Counted from the first letter of the stretch, positions 1 to 7,760 are shown. The stretch: 8,683 nucleotides of DNA from CALNBC01 sp050945915 (GCA_050945915.1 JBMNTV010000070.1:1-8683), one strand, 5' to 3'. Notes: generated by a model not told the origin, from the letters alone. Numbers and translations are program-made.

Positions 1-23
1 AGGGGTGGTATCATTCCCTGAAT

Positions 24-30
24 GAGGTGA
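24..30 (+). promoter_or_regulatory. Ribosome binding site fixing a TTG start
   Basis: GAGGTGA matches the anti-Shine-Dalgarno sequence well and lies 4 bases before the TTG at 35-37 (7 bases when counted from GAGG). An in-frame TGA at 23-25 closes the frame upstream, so this TTG is the first usable start, and the peptide it begins matches the usual N-terminus of the family. The ATG at 22-24 reaches a stop after two codons and is not used. Confidence 0.75.
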
Positions 31-34
31 TTCC

Positions 35-535
35 TTGCGGCTTCAGCACGGCTTTGATCCGGTTTATGACGCAAACTCCCGCGTTTTGGTGCTGGGGAGC
101 TTTCCTTCGGTTTTGTCCCGGAAAAACGGGTTTTATTATGGCCATCCCAGCAACCGCTTCTTGCGGGTGATGGCAGAACTCCTTGACGCAGAGCTTCCAA
201 AAAGCATCGAGGAGAAAAAGACGCTGCTGCTGAAGAACCACATCGCCCTTTGGGACGTGGTACAAGCTTGCGAAATCGAAGGTTCCAAGGATTCCAGCAT
301 CCGAAACGTGGTGCCGAACGACGTTTCCACCCTGCTTGCCTTTTGCCCCATCCAGCGGATTTACGCCAACGGCGCCACAGCCCATGCCCTCTACCAAAAA
401 CACCTGCTGCCTGTGACAAAAAGGGACATCCGCCGCCTGCCTTCCACCAGTTCTGCCAACGCCGCCTGGCCCATCGAGCGCCTGATTCCCGCCTGGCGAG
501 TGATCTTGCCGGACCTGAATCCACCAGATGCATAA
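35..535 (+). CDS. DNA-deoxyinosine (hypoxanthine-DNA) glycosylase, uracil-DNA glycosylase superfamily
   Basis: This 166-residue protein resembles the short hypoxanthine-DNA glycosylases (UDG superfamily family 6), which remove deaminated adenine (hypoxanthine) from DNA to start base excision repair. Two family signatures are visible. One is the N-terminal block VLVLGSFPS (residues 17-25) running into FYYGHPSNRF (33-42). The other is the C-terminal LPSTSSANAAW (135-145), matching the second active-site motif. The Asn in GHPSNRF (N40) is likely the counterpart of the catalytic Asn reported for the Methanosarcina enzyme; that assignment is from memory, not alignment. The length is typical and the protein should be cytosolic. 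It starts at TTG, has a good ribosome binding site, and ends at TAA just before a strong terminator. Its promoter lies outside the window. Family membership is fairly sure; substrate preference (hypoxanthine or uracil) is inferred. Confidence 0.87.
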   Translation: MRLQHGFDPVYDANSRVLVLGSFPSVLSRKNGFYYGHPSNRFLRVMAELLDAELPKSIEEKKTLLLKNHIALWDVVQACEIEGSKDSSIRNVVPNDVSTLLAFCPIQRIYANGATAHALYQKHLLPVTKRDIRRLPSTSSANAAWPIERLIPAWRVILPDLNPPDA

Positions 536-566
536 ACCCGCCGCTTGTGTAGCGGCGGGTTTTTTT
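534..566 (+). terminator. Intrinsic terminator of the glycosylase gene
   Basis: A perfect 9-bp stem (CCCGCCGCT, 537-545, with AGCGGCGGG, 551-559) encloses the loop TGTGT and is followed by seven T residues (560-566). Flanking A/T pairs lengthen the stem to about 12 bp. It begins inside the glycosylase stop codon and lies 8 bases from the end of the converging gene at 575. On the minus strand only three T residues follow the stem, so it should end plus-strand transcripts well but stop the converging transcript less efficiently. Confidence 0.93.
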
Positions 567-574
567 GCGACTTC

Positions 575-3500
575 TCAATAGTCGTTGGGGAAGAGCTCCT
601 TCATGCGGGCATCCGAAACGCTAAACGCCCTTTTGAACTCCTTCAGGTAATTGGCCCTTCGATCCGTCACGCACTGGCGGAAGGCCTTGACTTCGCCCTT
701 CCAGCCGGAAACGGAGGAAGGCCTTTTCCACCTGCTGATGTGGCGGGCCATTTCCGGCTCGATCATCTCCGCCATGCTGTCCAGCAAACTCACCAGCCGG
801 TCGGTGGTCAGCACGGTGTTCATCACTTCCGCAAAACGGGTGACGAACTTTTCCCGCCAGCCGGCGTTTTTATAGAAGCCGTAGTAAAGCCCCATGTCCA
901 CAAAGTTGCGGTTGCCCTCCTCGTCCGGAACGCCGACGTAGATCACGTCCGGCCGGAAAAACATGCCAAAGACATTCCTGGACGGGTTGTTCCCGGAGAG
1001 GGCATAGTCCAGATCGTAGAACACCGGCCGCCATTTCATCGAACCGTCCGTGCTGCCCATGTACTTCTGGTTGTAAGCATCCGAGTTGGAGAAGAAGCAC
1101 TGGGCGATCAGGTAATCGATGAACATGTCCTCGTCCGCTTTTTCCGCGTACTGGGCATAGATGGAGTCGGCGGAGGTGTCTTTGGCCGCCAGGGCAAACA
1201 GGTCCTTGATGCCGCGGTTGTTGCCCACGCCGTTATATACATAGGTGTTGGAGCGCACGCCCTGCATCACGTTGGGATCCACGCCGTATTTTTCGGCAAA
1301 GTAATCCTCGTTCTGGTTTTCCTTGAACTCGTAAAGCCCCCAGTACTTGCCGTTGATGTATACGGTCACGAAGGTGGACTGGGCATTGTCGATGTTCATG
1401 CCGTTCACCGCCATGGAACAGTACGCGTCCCGAAGCAGCGTCGTGCCATTGTCCTGCCCGAAGTTGCGAAGCACCAGGGATCTGTATTCCTTTACGCCAT
1501 AACCTTCAAAAAAGGGATAGGTGACGGAGCTTTGGCCGTATCCGCCCCGCAGGTGCAGGCTGAAGGTGCGCTGGGGATACAGCCTTGTGCCGTTGCCGCC
1601 AATGCGCATCCCCATGGGAAAGCGCACGCCAAGGACGCCGTCCTTGGTGTAATACTCGGCGTATGCCTCCCGTTCCCGCCTGTCCCTCCGGTTTTCGCTG
1701 GCGCTGATGTAGGAAAGGTCGCCCTCGTCGATGGAAAGGCAGATGACGGGTATCGTATGGGTTTCAAACAGATAGGTTGCCACCATCTGGTCGCTCATCA
1801 GCATCCCCTCCGCCTTGGCAACGGCCTTGACGCAGGTGTTTTTCTCGATCCGGATGGGGCCGGAATACACCCTGGAATTCGTGGTGGGCTTGGAGCCGTC
1901 GGTGGTGTAATAAATCGTCGCCCCTTCGGTAGTGCATGCAATGGTCAGCTCAAAGGCTTCGGAAACGTATCCCCCCTGCTGGGAAAACACAGGTGCCGCA
2001 GTGTATCCGCGAATCCGGGAATCGCCGTTCGCCGCGCCGGGGGTGGCGCTGGTGAAGATGGCGCGCCCCCCGTCCGAAGAAAGGCCGGTGCTGTGCCCCG
2101 GGCGGATCAGCCCCGTGGCGTAGCGGTCCACCAGCCTGCCGGAAGCGTCAAACAGATACAGAACTTCCCCGGAGGCGGACACAGAAAGACCGTCCTTCAC
2201 CACGAGATACCCCCCCGGTTTTAGTGTTCCGGTCAGGGCGACACCCCTTTCGGGGTCCGGCGAAGCAGAAAGCCGCCAACCCGTAAGGTCGACGGTTTCC
2301 CCGCTTCCGTTATGCAGCTCCACCCAGTCCCTGTGGCTGCTGTTCAGGGGCTTTGCGGCGGCAACTTCGTTGATCAGCACGGCGGGGGCGACAGCTTCCA
2401 TGGCGGCGGCCAGTTCGGGGAAATTCGCGGTGGTGTTGGCAGCCCCCGGGGTGGGCTGGGCGAAGTACGCCCACTGTTCCTCGGCGTTCACCCCGAAGGA
2501 AACGTTCTTACCGCTTTCCTGGTGGATGGGTACGGTCTGGACAAGGCCGATCCGCCGGTCCGCCAGGGTGACGCAGACGTCCGCGCTCCCCAGTTTAAAG
2601 CTGGTATGCAGCTCGCTGCCCTCCCGCACGTCCCTGCCCGAAAGGAACACCACCAGGAACTCCCCGGGGTTGAGGGTTATGTTCGGCAGCATCCATTTGA
2701 AGCGCTCCTCCGCGTCGTCGGACAGGGCATAGGTGGCAAGGGAGACCGGCGCGTCCGTGGGGTTATAAAGCTCCACCCAGGGCGAACGGTCGCCAAAGGA
2801 ATCGATCAGGGAATACCGGTTGTCCCGCAGCACCTCGTTGATGCGCACGGGGGTGATGCCCTCCTCGATTTGCGCGGGAGTCTTGGCGGTGGATTCGTCG
2901 TTTTTTGCCCCCGGCGTGGGCGCGCTGAAATAGACCATGGCACCCTTCTCGTTCAAGCCGACGGAAAAACCCGCCTCCATCCCAAGGTCCCATCGAAGGG
3001 AAGAAAGCTGGTTGCCGAAGGAATCGTAAAGGCCGATGAAATCCTCCTGCCGGTTGATGCCAAAGGACAGGGCGTATCCGCCGCTCCCGTCCGAGAAGGG
3101 AATCTCGATATACGCGCCGGGTTCAAGGTTGACGGAGGGCAGGCGGCATTTGTCCGCCTTGAAGGGATCGTCCGTCAAAAAGAACTGGGAAAGCAGCACC
3201 GGCTCCGTTCCGTAGTTATAAAGCTCCACCCAGGTGTATTGCTTGTCCACGCCATAGGGCAGGCATTCGGTGATGCGCAGAGTGCCCCCCGTTTGGTCGG
3301 GCTGGTCCATGCTCTCAATCGCCCTGCCGGTGTTGGGCGCGTTGGGGGTGGGGATGGTGTAAAAAGCGTATTCCCCGGACTCCGTCAGGCCGTAGGAAAC
3401 GTCCGTCTGCAAGGCGGGGAGCAAAAGCGTCTGAATCACCGTGCCGGAAGGGGCGGCAAGCTCCAGGGTGGTGCCGCTTCTCGGCAGCTTGAAGCCGGTA

Positions 3501-3865
3501 CAGAGCTGGCCTTTGGTATCTTCGCGCTTCTCGCAGGCGTAGAGCACCAGGGTACTCCCCGGCTGGACGACGATTTCGGGGAAGTAGAATACGCTGCCCG
3601 AATCGCCGATGCGCGCGATGGAATAGCCGGCCAAGTCGATGGGGCGGTCCGAAAGGTTGATCAGCTCGATCCAGTCCGGCGTGCCGTATTCATCGTCAAA
3701 CAGGCTGCCGGAGTTGCTGGAAACGGCTTCGGAGATGTAGATCCCCAGTTCCGCCTTCCGCCCTTCCTCCGTCAGAAAGACATAAAGCAAAAAGGATGCG
3801 GCCAAAAGGATGCTCAACACGAGGATCCAGACGATCATTCCCTTTTGCTCGCGATTTTTTGCCAT
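575..3865 (-). CDS. Membrane-anchored protein with four lamin-tail domains and a CotH kinase-like domain
   Basis: This 1096-residue protein starts with a short basic segment and one hydrophobic helix (about 10-31) with no clear cleavage site. This suggests an N-terminal anchor with the rest outside the cell. Four lamin-tail (LTD) domains follow: about 41-180, 195-325, 339-480 and 495-615. Each has a W(I/V)EL(I/Y/H)N strand and ends in a TPxAxN-like motif. Next come a chitobiase/HEX C-terminal-like beta domain (about 624-700, with GATIYYTTDGSKPT) and a CotH domain (about 704-1080) with VTVYINGKYWGLYEF and the acidic motif FYDLDYAL (949-956). CotH of Bacillus is a protein kinase acting on spore coat proteins; in LTD-CotH surface proteins the activity and targets are largely unknown. 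The usual Lys in the motif equivalent to PKKS or PQKS is Arg here (PQRT, 764-767). The ATG follows AAGGA by 6 bases. The gene starts 83 bases after dapL, so it could be a distal operon gene. Role in surface or matrix assembly is inference only. Confidence 0.87.
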   Translation of the reverse strand: MAKNREQKGMIVWILVLSILLAASFLLYVFLTEEGRKAELGIYISEAVSSNSGSLFDDEYGTPDWIELINLSDRPIDLAGYSIARIGDSGSVFYFPEIVVQPGSTLVLYACEKREDTKGQLCTGFKLPRSGTTLELAAPSGTVIQTLLLPALQTDVSYGLTESGEYAFYTIPTPNAPNTGRAIESMDQPDQTGGTLRITECLPYGVDKQYTWVELYNYGTEPVLLSQFFLTDDPFKADKCRLPSVNLEPGAYIEIPFSDGSGGYALSFGINRQEDFIGLYDSFGNQLSSLRWDLGMEAGFSVGLNEKGAMVYFSAPTPGAKNDESTAKTPAQIEEGITPVRINEVLRDNRYSLIDSFGDRSPWVELYNPTDAPVSLATYALSDDAEERFKWMLPNITLNPGEFLVVFLSGRDVREGSELHTSFKLGSADVCVTLADRRIGLVQTVPIHQESGKNVSFGVNAEEQWAYFAQPTPGAANTTANFPELAAAMEAVAPAVLINEVAAAKPLNSSHRDWVELHNGSGETVDLTGWRLSASPDPERGVALTGTLKPGGYLVVKDGLSVSASGEVLYLFDASGRLVDRYATGLIRPGHSTGLSSDGGRAIFTSATPGAANGDSRIRGYTAAPVFSQQGGYVSEAFELTIACTTEGATIYYTTDGSKPTTNSRVYSGPIRIEKNTCVKAVAKAEGMLMSDQMVATYLFETHTIPVICLSIDEGDLSYISASENRRDRREREAYAEYYTKDGVLGVRFPMGMRIGGNGTRLYPQRTFSLHLRGGYGQSSVTYPFFEGYGVKEYRSLVLRNFGQDNGTTLLRDAYCSMAVNGMNIDNAQSTFVTVYINGKYWGLYEFKENQNEDYFAEKYGVDPNVMQGVRSNTYVYNGVGNNRGIKDLFALAAKDTSADSIYAQYAEKADEDMFIDYLIAQCFFSNSDAYNQKYMGSTDGSMKWRPVFYDLDYALSGNNPSRNVFGMFFRPDVIYVGVPDEEGNRNFVDMGLYYGFYKNAGWREKFVTRFAEVMNTVLTTDRLVSLLDSMAEMIEPEMARHISRWKRPSSVSGWKGEVKAFRQCVTDRRANYLKEFKRAFSVSDARMKELFPNDY
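2021..3745 (-). repeat. Four tandem lamin-tail domain repeats within the CotH-family protein
   Basis: The protein encoded here contains four successive LTD copies of about 120-140 residues. Anchor points that recur in order are an opening ISEAV / ITECL / INEVL / INEVA, then DWIELIN / TWVELYN / PWVELYN / DWVELHN, then an xPG turn (VQPGS, LEPGA, LNPGE, LKPGG), then a closing PTPNAPN / PTPGAKN / PTPGAAN / ATPGAAN. The copies have diverged in sequence, so this is an old protein-level repeat and not a recent DNA duplication. LTD domains are immunoglobulin-like folds thought to mediate binding at the cell surface or to other macromolecules. Confidence 0.82.
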
Positions 3866-3948
3866 TTTCTTTCCTTCTCCAAAATAGTACAGCGCGCCAG
3901 TCGGGAAAGCCGGCCGGCGTTCTGCTCTTTACTTATGTGTTATGGGGT

Positions 3949-5124
3949 TCAGCCCAACAGTTTCTTCAGTCTTTCCATCGCCTCGATGGTGTGTTCGCGG
4001 TTGCCGAAAGCCGTCAGCCGGAAGAAGCCCTCGCCGTTTTTGCCAAAGCCCGCGCCGGGGGTGCCGACGACGTGAATCTCCTTCAACAGAAGGTCAAAAA
4101 ACGCCCAGGAATCCGCGCCATTGGGGCATCGCATCCAAAGATAGGGCGAGTTTTTGCCGCCGGTGAACCAGATGGAAAGGCTTTCCAAGGCGCCCGCCAT
4201 GATGCGGGCGTTCTCCTGATAATAGGAAACATTCTCCATGCATTGGCGCATTCCTTCTGGAGTCAGCGCCGCAGCCGCGCCCCGCTGGACGATGTACGGC
4301 ACGCCGTTGAACTTGGTGGTTTGCCTGCGCAGCCACATCCGGTTCAGTTCGCCGTTCAAAATCCCCTTAGGTACCACTGTATATCCACAGCGCGTTCCTG
4401 TAAACCCGGCAAATTTTGAAAAGGAACAGAACTCGATGGCGCACTGCTTCGCGCCGGGGATGGCATAGATCGTTCTGGGCAGCGCGGGATCGACGATGAA
4501 GGCCTCATAAGCGGCGTCAAAGAAGATGACGGCGCCCTTTTTCAGGGCATAGTTCACCCAGGCGGTCAGTCCATCCTTGTCATACACGGCGCCGGTGGGG
4601 TTGTTCGGCGAGCAAATGTAGATGATGTCCGCATCCACGCTGTAATCGGGCAGCGGCAAAAAGCCGTTGGCTTCGTTGGCGTCCATGAACAGCACCCGCC
4701 TGCCCGCCATCACGTTGGTGTCCACATAGACGGGATACACCGGGTCGGGGATCAAAACGGTGTTGTCGGCGTCGAACAGGTCCAGCATGTTTCCAAGGTC
4801 GGACTTGGCGCCGTCACTGACGAAGACTTCGCCTTCTTCCAACTGTACCCCGCGCTCGGCGTAATAGGCTAAAATACTCTCCTTCAAAAAGCCGTAGCCC
4901 TGCTCCGGGCCATAGCCCCGGAAGGTTTCCGCCCTGCCCAGTTCCGCCGCGGCCTCGCGCATGGCGTCCACGGTCACCGGGGGCAAAGGCAGCGTCACAT
5001 CGCCGATGCCCATACGGATGATTTTGGCTTCGGGGTGGGCTGCGGCGTATTCATTGACCCTTTTCGCGATTTCCGAAAAAAGGTAACTCTTCTTTAAGGC
5101 ACGGTAATTCTCGTTGATACGCAT
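3949..5124 (-). CDS. dapL: LL-diaminopimelate aminotransferase
   Basis: DapL is a PLP-dependent class I/II aminotransferase that converts tetrahydrodipicolinate directly to LL-diaminopimelate with glutamate as amino donor, bypassing the succinylase and acetylase routes to lysine and peptidoglycan. The 391-residue length is typical of the shorter bacterial forms. Visible motifs are SYLFSEIAKRV (13-23), RMGIGDVTLPLP (37-48), the GYGPEQGYGFL segment (70-80), SPNNPTG (172-178), the FFDAAYEAF strand with Asp203 and Tyr206, the PLP-lysine motif SFSKFAGFTGTR (Lys237), and the substrate-binding Arg in FFRLTAFG (R369). The ATG is preceded by GGGAGG with a 5-base gap. That site fills the 12-base gap after pyrG, so the two genes are surely cotranscribed. 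Its product is the substrate of DapF, encoded two genes upstream in the same operon. Ordinary aspartate aminotransferase is unlikely given the DapL-specific N-terminus. Confidence 0.96.
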   Translation of the reverse strand: MRINENYRALKKSYLFSEIAKRVNEYAAAHPEAKIIRMGIGDVTLPLPPVTVDAMREAAAELGRAETFRGYGPEQGYGFLKESILAYYAERGVQLEEGEVFVSDGAKSDLGNMLDLFDADNTVLIPDPVYPVYVDTNVMAGRRVLFMDANEANGFLPLPDYSVDADIIYICSPNNPTGAVYDKDGLTAWVNYALKKGAVIFFDAAYEAFIVDPALPRTIYAIPGAKQCAIEFCSFSKFAGFTGTRCGYTVVPKGILNGELNRMWLRRQTTKFNGVPYIVQRGAAAALTPEGMRQCMENVSYYQENARIMAGALESLSIWFTGGKNSPYLWMRCPNGADSWAFFDLLLKEIHVVGTPGAGFGKNGEGFFRLTAFGNREHTIEAMERLKKLLG

Positions 5125-5136
5125 GGGGTCCTCCCT

Positions 5137-6747
5137 TCAGTCGATGGATTCGTGGTTCGTGGATGCATGGATGAACTCCCGAAACAGCGGGTGGGCGCGG
5201 TTCGGCCTGCTCTTGAATTCCGGGTGGAACTGCACCGCCGTAAAGAAGGGATGGTCGGAAAGCTCGATGGCCTCCGCCAGCTTTCCGTCCGGCGAAGTTC
5301 CGGAAAACACCAGCCCTGCCCTTTCAAACTGTTCCTTGTAGGCGGGGTTGACTTCATAGCGGTGGCGGTGGCGCTCGGAAATCTGCGCCGCGCCGCCGTA
5401 CATTTCCGAAAGCCTGCTGCCCGGCTTGATGACGCAAGGATAAGCCCCCAAGCGCATGGTGCCGCCCAAGGGAATGTTGCCCTGCTGGTCGGGCATCAGG
5501 TCGATGACGCAATGCTCGCATTCGGGGTCAAACTCCCGGGAATTCGCGTTCTTGAGCCCCAAGACGCTGCGGGCAAACTCGATGACCGCCACCTGCAGCC
5601 CCAGACAAAGGCCGAGATAGGGGATCTTCTGGGTGCGGGCATAGTTCGCGGCGATGATCATGCCTTCCACCCCGCGATCGCCAAACCCGCCAGGAACGAT
5701 GATTCCGTTGCAGTCGGAAAGCTCCTTGGCAACGTTTTCGGGGGTGAGCAGCTCGGCGTCTACCCACTTGATCTCCACATCTGCGCCGTTTTCATAGCCG
5801 CCGTGCTTCAATGCCTCTACAACGGAAAGGTACGCGTCGTGCAGTTGCACGTACTTCCCCACCAGGCCGATGCGCACGGTCTTTTCCAGCCTGCTGGCGC
5901 GCTCCAGCATGTCGTCCCATTCCCGCCAGTCCAGCTCCTTGGCCTCGATGCCAAGTTTTTGGCACACGATGGCGGACATGTTCTGCTCCTCGAGCATCTT
6001 GGGCACGCTGTACAAAACCGGCAACGTGCCGTTTTCGATCACACACTCCGGCGCGACATTGCAGAACAGGGAAATCTTCTGTTTGACGGAGGGGTGCATG
6101 GGCACGTCGGTTCTTGCGACGATGATGTCCGGCGCAATGCCCAGGCCCTGCAGCTCCCGGACGGAATGCTGGGTGGGCTTGGACTTGTGTTCGCCGGAAA
6201 AGGGGATGTATGGCACCAGGGTCACATGGATGAACAGGCAGTTCTGCCGGCCCACCTCCTGGGCGACCTGGCGCACCGCCTCCAAAAAGGGCTGGGATTC
6301 GATGTCCCCGGTGGTGCCGCCGATCTCGGTGATGACCACGTCAGCCTTGGTCTTTTCTCCCACGCCGTACACGAAACGCTTGATCTCGCCGGTGATGTGG
6401 GGAATAATCTGGATGGTTTCGCCCAAATATCCGCCGGAGCGTTCCCGGCTCAACACATTCCAGTAAACCCTACCCGCAGTCAAGCTGGAAAACTGGTTCA
6501 AGTCCTCGTCGATAAACCGTTCGTAATGACCAAGATCCAGGTCGGTCTCCGCGCCGTCATCGGTGACGAAAACCTCCCCGTGCTGATAGGGGCTCATGGT
6601 TCCGGGGTCCACGTTCAAGTAAGGGTCCATCTTCTGAGCTGCCACCTTCAAACCGCGCATCTTGAGCAGTCTGCCCAGGGAAGCCGCAGTAATCCCTTTA
6701 CCCAGTCCGGAAAGCACACCGCCCGTCACAAAAATGTACTTGGTCAT
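5137..6747 (-). CDS. pyrG: CTP synthase (glutamine hydrolysing)
   Basis: PyrG makes CTP from UTP, ATP and glutamine in the cytosol, the last step of de novo pyrimidine nucleotide synthesis. The 536-residue length is standard. The N-terminal synthetase domain (about 1-265) shows the P-loop GGVLSGLGKG (9-18), the KMDPYLNVDPGTM block (39-51), and EIGGTTGDIES (141-151). The C-terminal class I glutamine amidotransferase domain (about 290-530) has the oxyanion segment PGGFGDRGVEG (352-362), the nucleophile elbow GLCLGLQ with Cys381, and the His508/Glu510 pair in FHPEF. All catalytic residues are intact. Its ATG overlaps the dapF stop as ATGA (6744-6747). The likely Shine-Dalgarno AAGGAG (6758-6763) lies inside the last dapF codons with a rather long 10-base gap, so translation is probably coupled to dapF. 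Clostridial pyrG is often controlled by CTP-sensitive reiterative transcription, but no such site is expected here since the gene is internal to an operon. Confidence 0.98.
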   Translation of the reverse strand: MTKYIFVTGGVLSGLGKGITAASLGRLLKMRGLKVAAQKMDPYLNVDPGTMSPYQHGEVFVTDDGAETDLDLGHYERFIDEDLNQFSSLTAGRVYWNVLSRERSGGYLGETIQIIPHITGEIKRFVYGVGEKTKADVVITEIGGTTGDIESQPFLEAVRQVAQEVGRQNCLFIHVTLVPYIPFSGEHKSKPTQHSVRELQGLGIAPDIIVARTDVPMHPSVKQKISLFCNVAPECVIENGTLPVLYSVPKMLEEQNMSAIVCQKLGIEAKELDWREWDDMLERASRLEKTVRIGLVGKYVQLHDAYLSVVEALKHGGYENGADVEIKWVDAELLTPENVAKELSDCNGIIVPGGFGDRGVEGMIIAANYARTQKIPYLGLCLGLQVAVIEFARSVLGLKNANSREFDPECEHCVIDLMPDQQGNIPLGGTMRLGAYPCVIKPGSRLSEMYGGAAQISERHRHRYEVNPAYKEQFERAGLVFSGTSPDGKLAEAIELSDHPFFTAVQFHPEFKSRPNRAHPLFREFIHASTNHESID

Positions 6748-7583
6748 ACTTCAATTTCTCCTTCGAAAACTTTATCTGCAGGGCCGGTCATGAAGACCGT
6801 CTCCTCCGTATAGCGAATGATCAGCGTTCCGCCCAGCAGGCGCACAGAAATATCCTCGTTTTTCGGCGAAATGCCGTTTAACGCGGCGGCGACGGCCACC
6901 GCGCAGGCGCCGGTGCCGCAGGCAAGGGTTTCGCCGCTGCCCCGCTCCCAGACGCGCATCTCCAAATGGGTCGGGTCGATCACCTTGACGAACTCGGTGT
7001 TCACCCGCTCGGGGAACAGGGGCAAATGCTCAAAACCGGGGCCGATCTTTTCCAAATCAAGACTTGCGATCTCCGGCAAAAACAGCACGCAATGGGGATT
7101 GCCCATGCTGACGCAGGTGATATTGTGCTTCTTGCCAGCGATTTCCACCTCGCGGTTGATGACGCTTTCACCATCCAAAGTGCAGGGAACGTCCGCCGGG
7201 TGCAGCCTGGGCGGCCCCATGTTCACTTTCGCGGCGGTGCAGATTCCATCTTGGATGGTCAACTCCAGCGTCTTGATGCCGCTTTTGGTTTCCACCGTCA
7301 CCACCGGTTTTTTTGCCCTGCCGGAATCGTGCAAATATTTTCCCACGCAGCGCACGCCGTTTCCGCACATATTCCCCTCGCTGCCGTCGGCGTTAAACAT
7401 GGTCATCTTCCCATCCGCCACGCTGGACGGGCCGATGAGGATCACGCCGTCCCCGCCGATCCCGAACCGCCTGTTGGACAGGCGCACGGAAAGGGACGAC
7501 GGGTCCGGAACCGTTTGCTCGAAGGTGTCAAAATAGATGTAGTCGTTGCCACAGCCTTGCATTTTTGTGAAGCGAAGTTTCAT
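6744..7583 (-). CDS. dapF: Diaminopimelate epimerase
   Basis: DapF interconverts LL- and meso-diaminopimelate without a cofactor, using two cysteines as acid and base; the meso form feeds lysine synthesis and peptidoglycan crosslinks. The protein is 279 residues from the chosen ATG, the normal size. It opens with the family-typical MKLRFTKMQGCGNDY. The catalytic cysteines are Cys73 in NADGSEGNMCGNGVRC (64-79) and Cys222 in LACGTGAC (220-227). NRRFGIGGDGVI (37-48), SMGNPHCV (159-166) and WERGSGETLACG (212-223) are also family blocks. The frame stays open upstream to a TTG at 7658, but this start is preferred because GGGAGG sits 4 bases before it and the N-terminus fits the family. It is the first gene after a strong promoter, with a leader of about 220 bases, and its stop overlaps the pyrG start. 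Confidence 0.96.
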   Translation of the reverse strand: MKLRFTKMQGCGNDYIYFDTFEQTVPDPSSLSVRLSNRRFGIGGDGVILIGPSSVADGKMTMFNADGSEGNMCGNGVRCVGKYLHDSGRAKKPVVTVETKSGIKTLELTIQDGICTAAKVNMGPPRLHPADVPCTLDGESVINREVEIAGKKHNITCVSMGNPHCVLFLPEIASLDLEKIGPGFEHLPLFPERVNTEFVKVIDPTHLEMRVWERGSGETLACGTGACAVAVAAALNGISPKNEDISVRLLGGTLIIRYTEETVFMTGPADKVFEGEIEV

Positions 7584-7587
7584 ATTG

Positions 7588-7593
7588 CCTCCC
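7588..7593 (-). promoter_or_regulatory. Ribosome binding site deciding the dapF start
   Basis: On the minus strand GGGAGG is followed by CAAT and the ATG at 7583-7581. The spacing is slightly short but the match is strong. It supports starting dapF here over the in-frame upstream codons at 7658 (TTG), 7643 (ATG) and 7634 (ATG). Confidence 0.8.
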
Positions 7594-7721
7594 TGCCGCA
7601 CCGTCCGTCTCTCATGAATAAGTTGAACCCGCATGGCGGGCATGATCTCCTTGCTCAATGCTATTATCTTACGATTTCACATTTCCTTTTACTGCTAAAA
7701 TCGGTTTTTTCTTCCCGCGGA

Positions 7722-7760
7722 TGCGCGCTTTCCGCTTTGCAGAAACTGCGCCCTTTCCGC
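7722..7760 (-). repeat. Imperfect 14-base direct repeat in the dapF leader
   Basis: Read on the minus strand, GCGGAAAGGGCGCA (7760-7747) and GCGGAAAGCGCGCA (7735-7722) match at 13 of 14 positions with a 25-base period. The period is not a multiple of three, so the repeat is not explained by a repeated peptide. It could be part of an RNA fold, a regulator-binding pair or chance in GC-rich sequence. Confidence 0.55.

Noticed and set aside
545..2224. 559-codon open frame on the plus strand opposite the LTD/CotH gene
   Set aside because: It is fully antisense to a gene with recognisable domains, begins inside the terminator hairpin, and its translation is Gly/His/Val-rich with no domain, as expected for a shadow in GC-rich codons.
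3909..3918. Palindrome GCCGGCCGGC between dapL and the LTD/CotH gene
   Set aside because: It leaves no loop for a hairpin and is not followed by a T-run, so it does not look like a terminator; it could be chance in GC-rich sequence.
2312..4075. 587-codon open frame on the plus strand
   Set aside because: It runs antisense across the LTD domains, the 83-base gap and the dapL 3' end, with no ribosome binding site or recognisable family.
4408..4443. Phe directly after the PLP lysine in DapL (SFSKFAG)
   Set aside because: Aromatic residues occur at this position in other DapL enzymes as far as I recall, so it is not treated as a defect.
5152..6813. 553-codon open frame on the plus strand opposite pyrG
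   Set aside because: It is antisense to an intact, strongly conserved CTP synthase and shows only low-complexity, shadow-like composition.
7584..7658. N-terminal extension of dapF starting at the upstream TTG or ATGs
   Set aside because: The extra 25 residues are absent from the family, the upstream AAGGAG is only 3 bases from the nearest ATG, and the internal ATG has its own strong GGGAGG.
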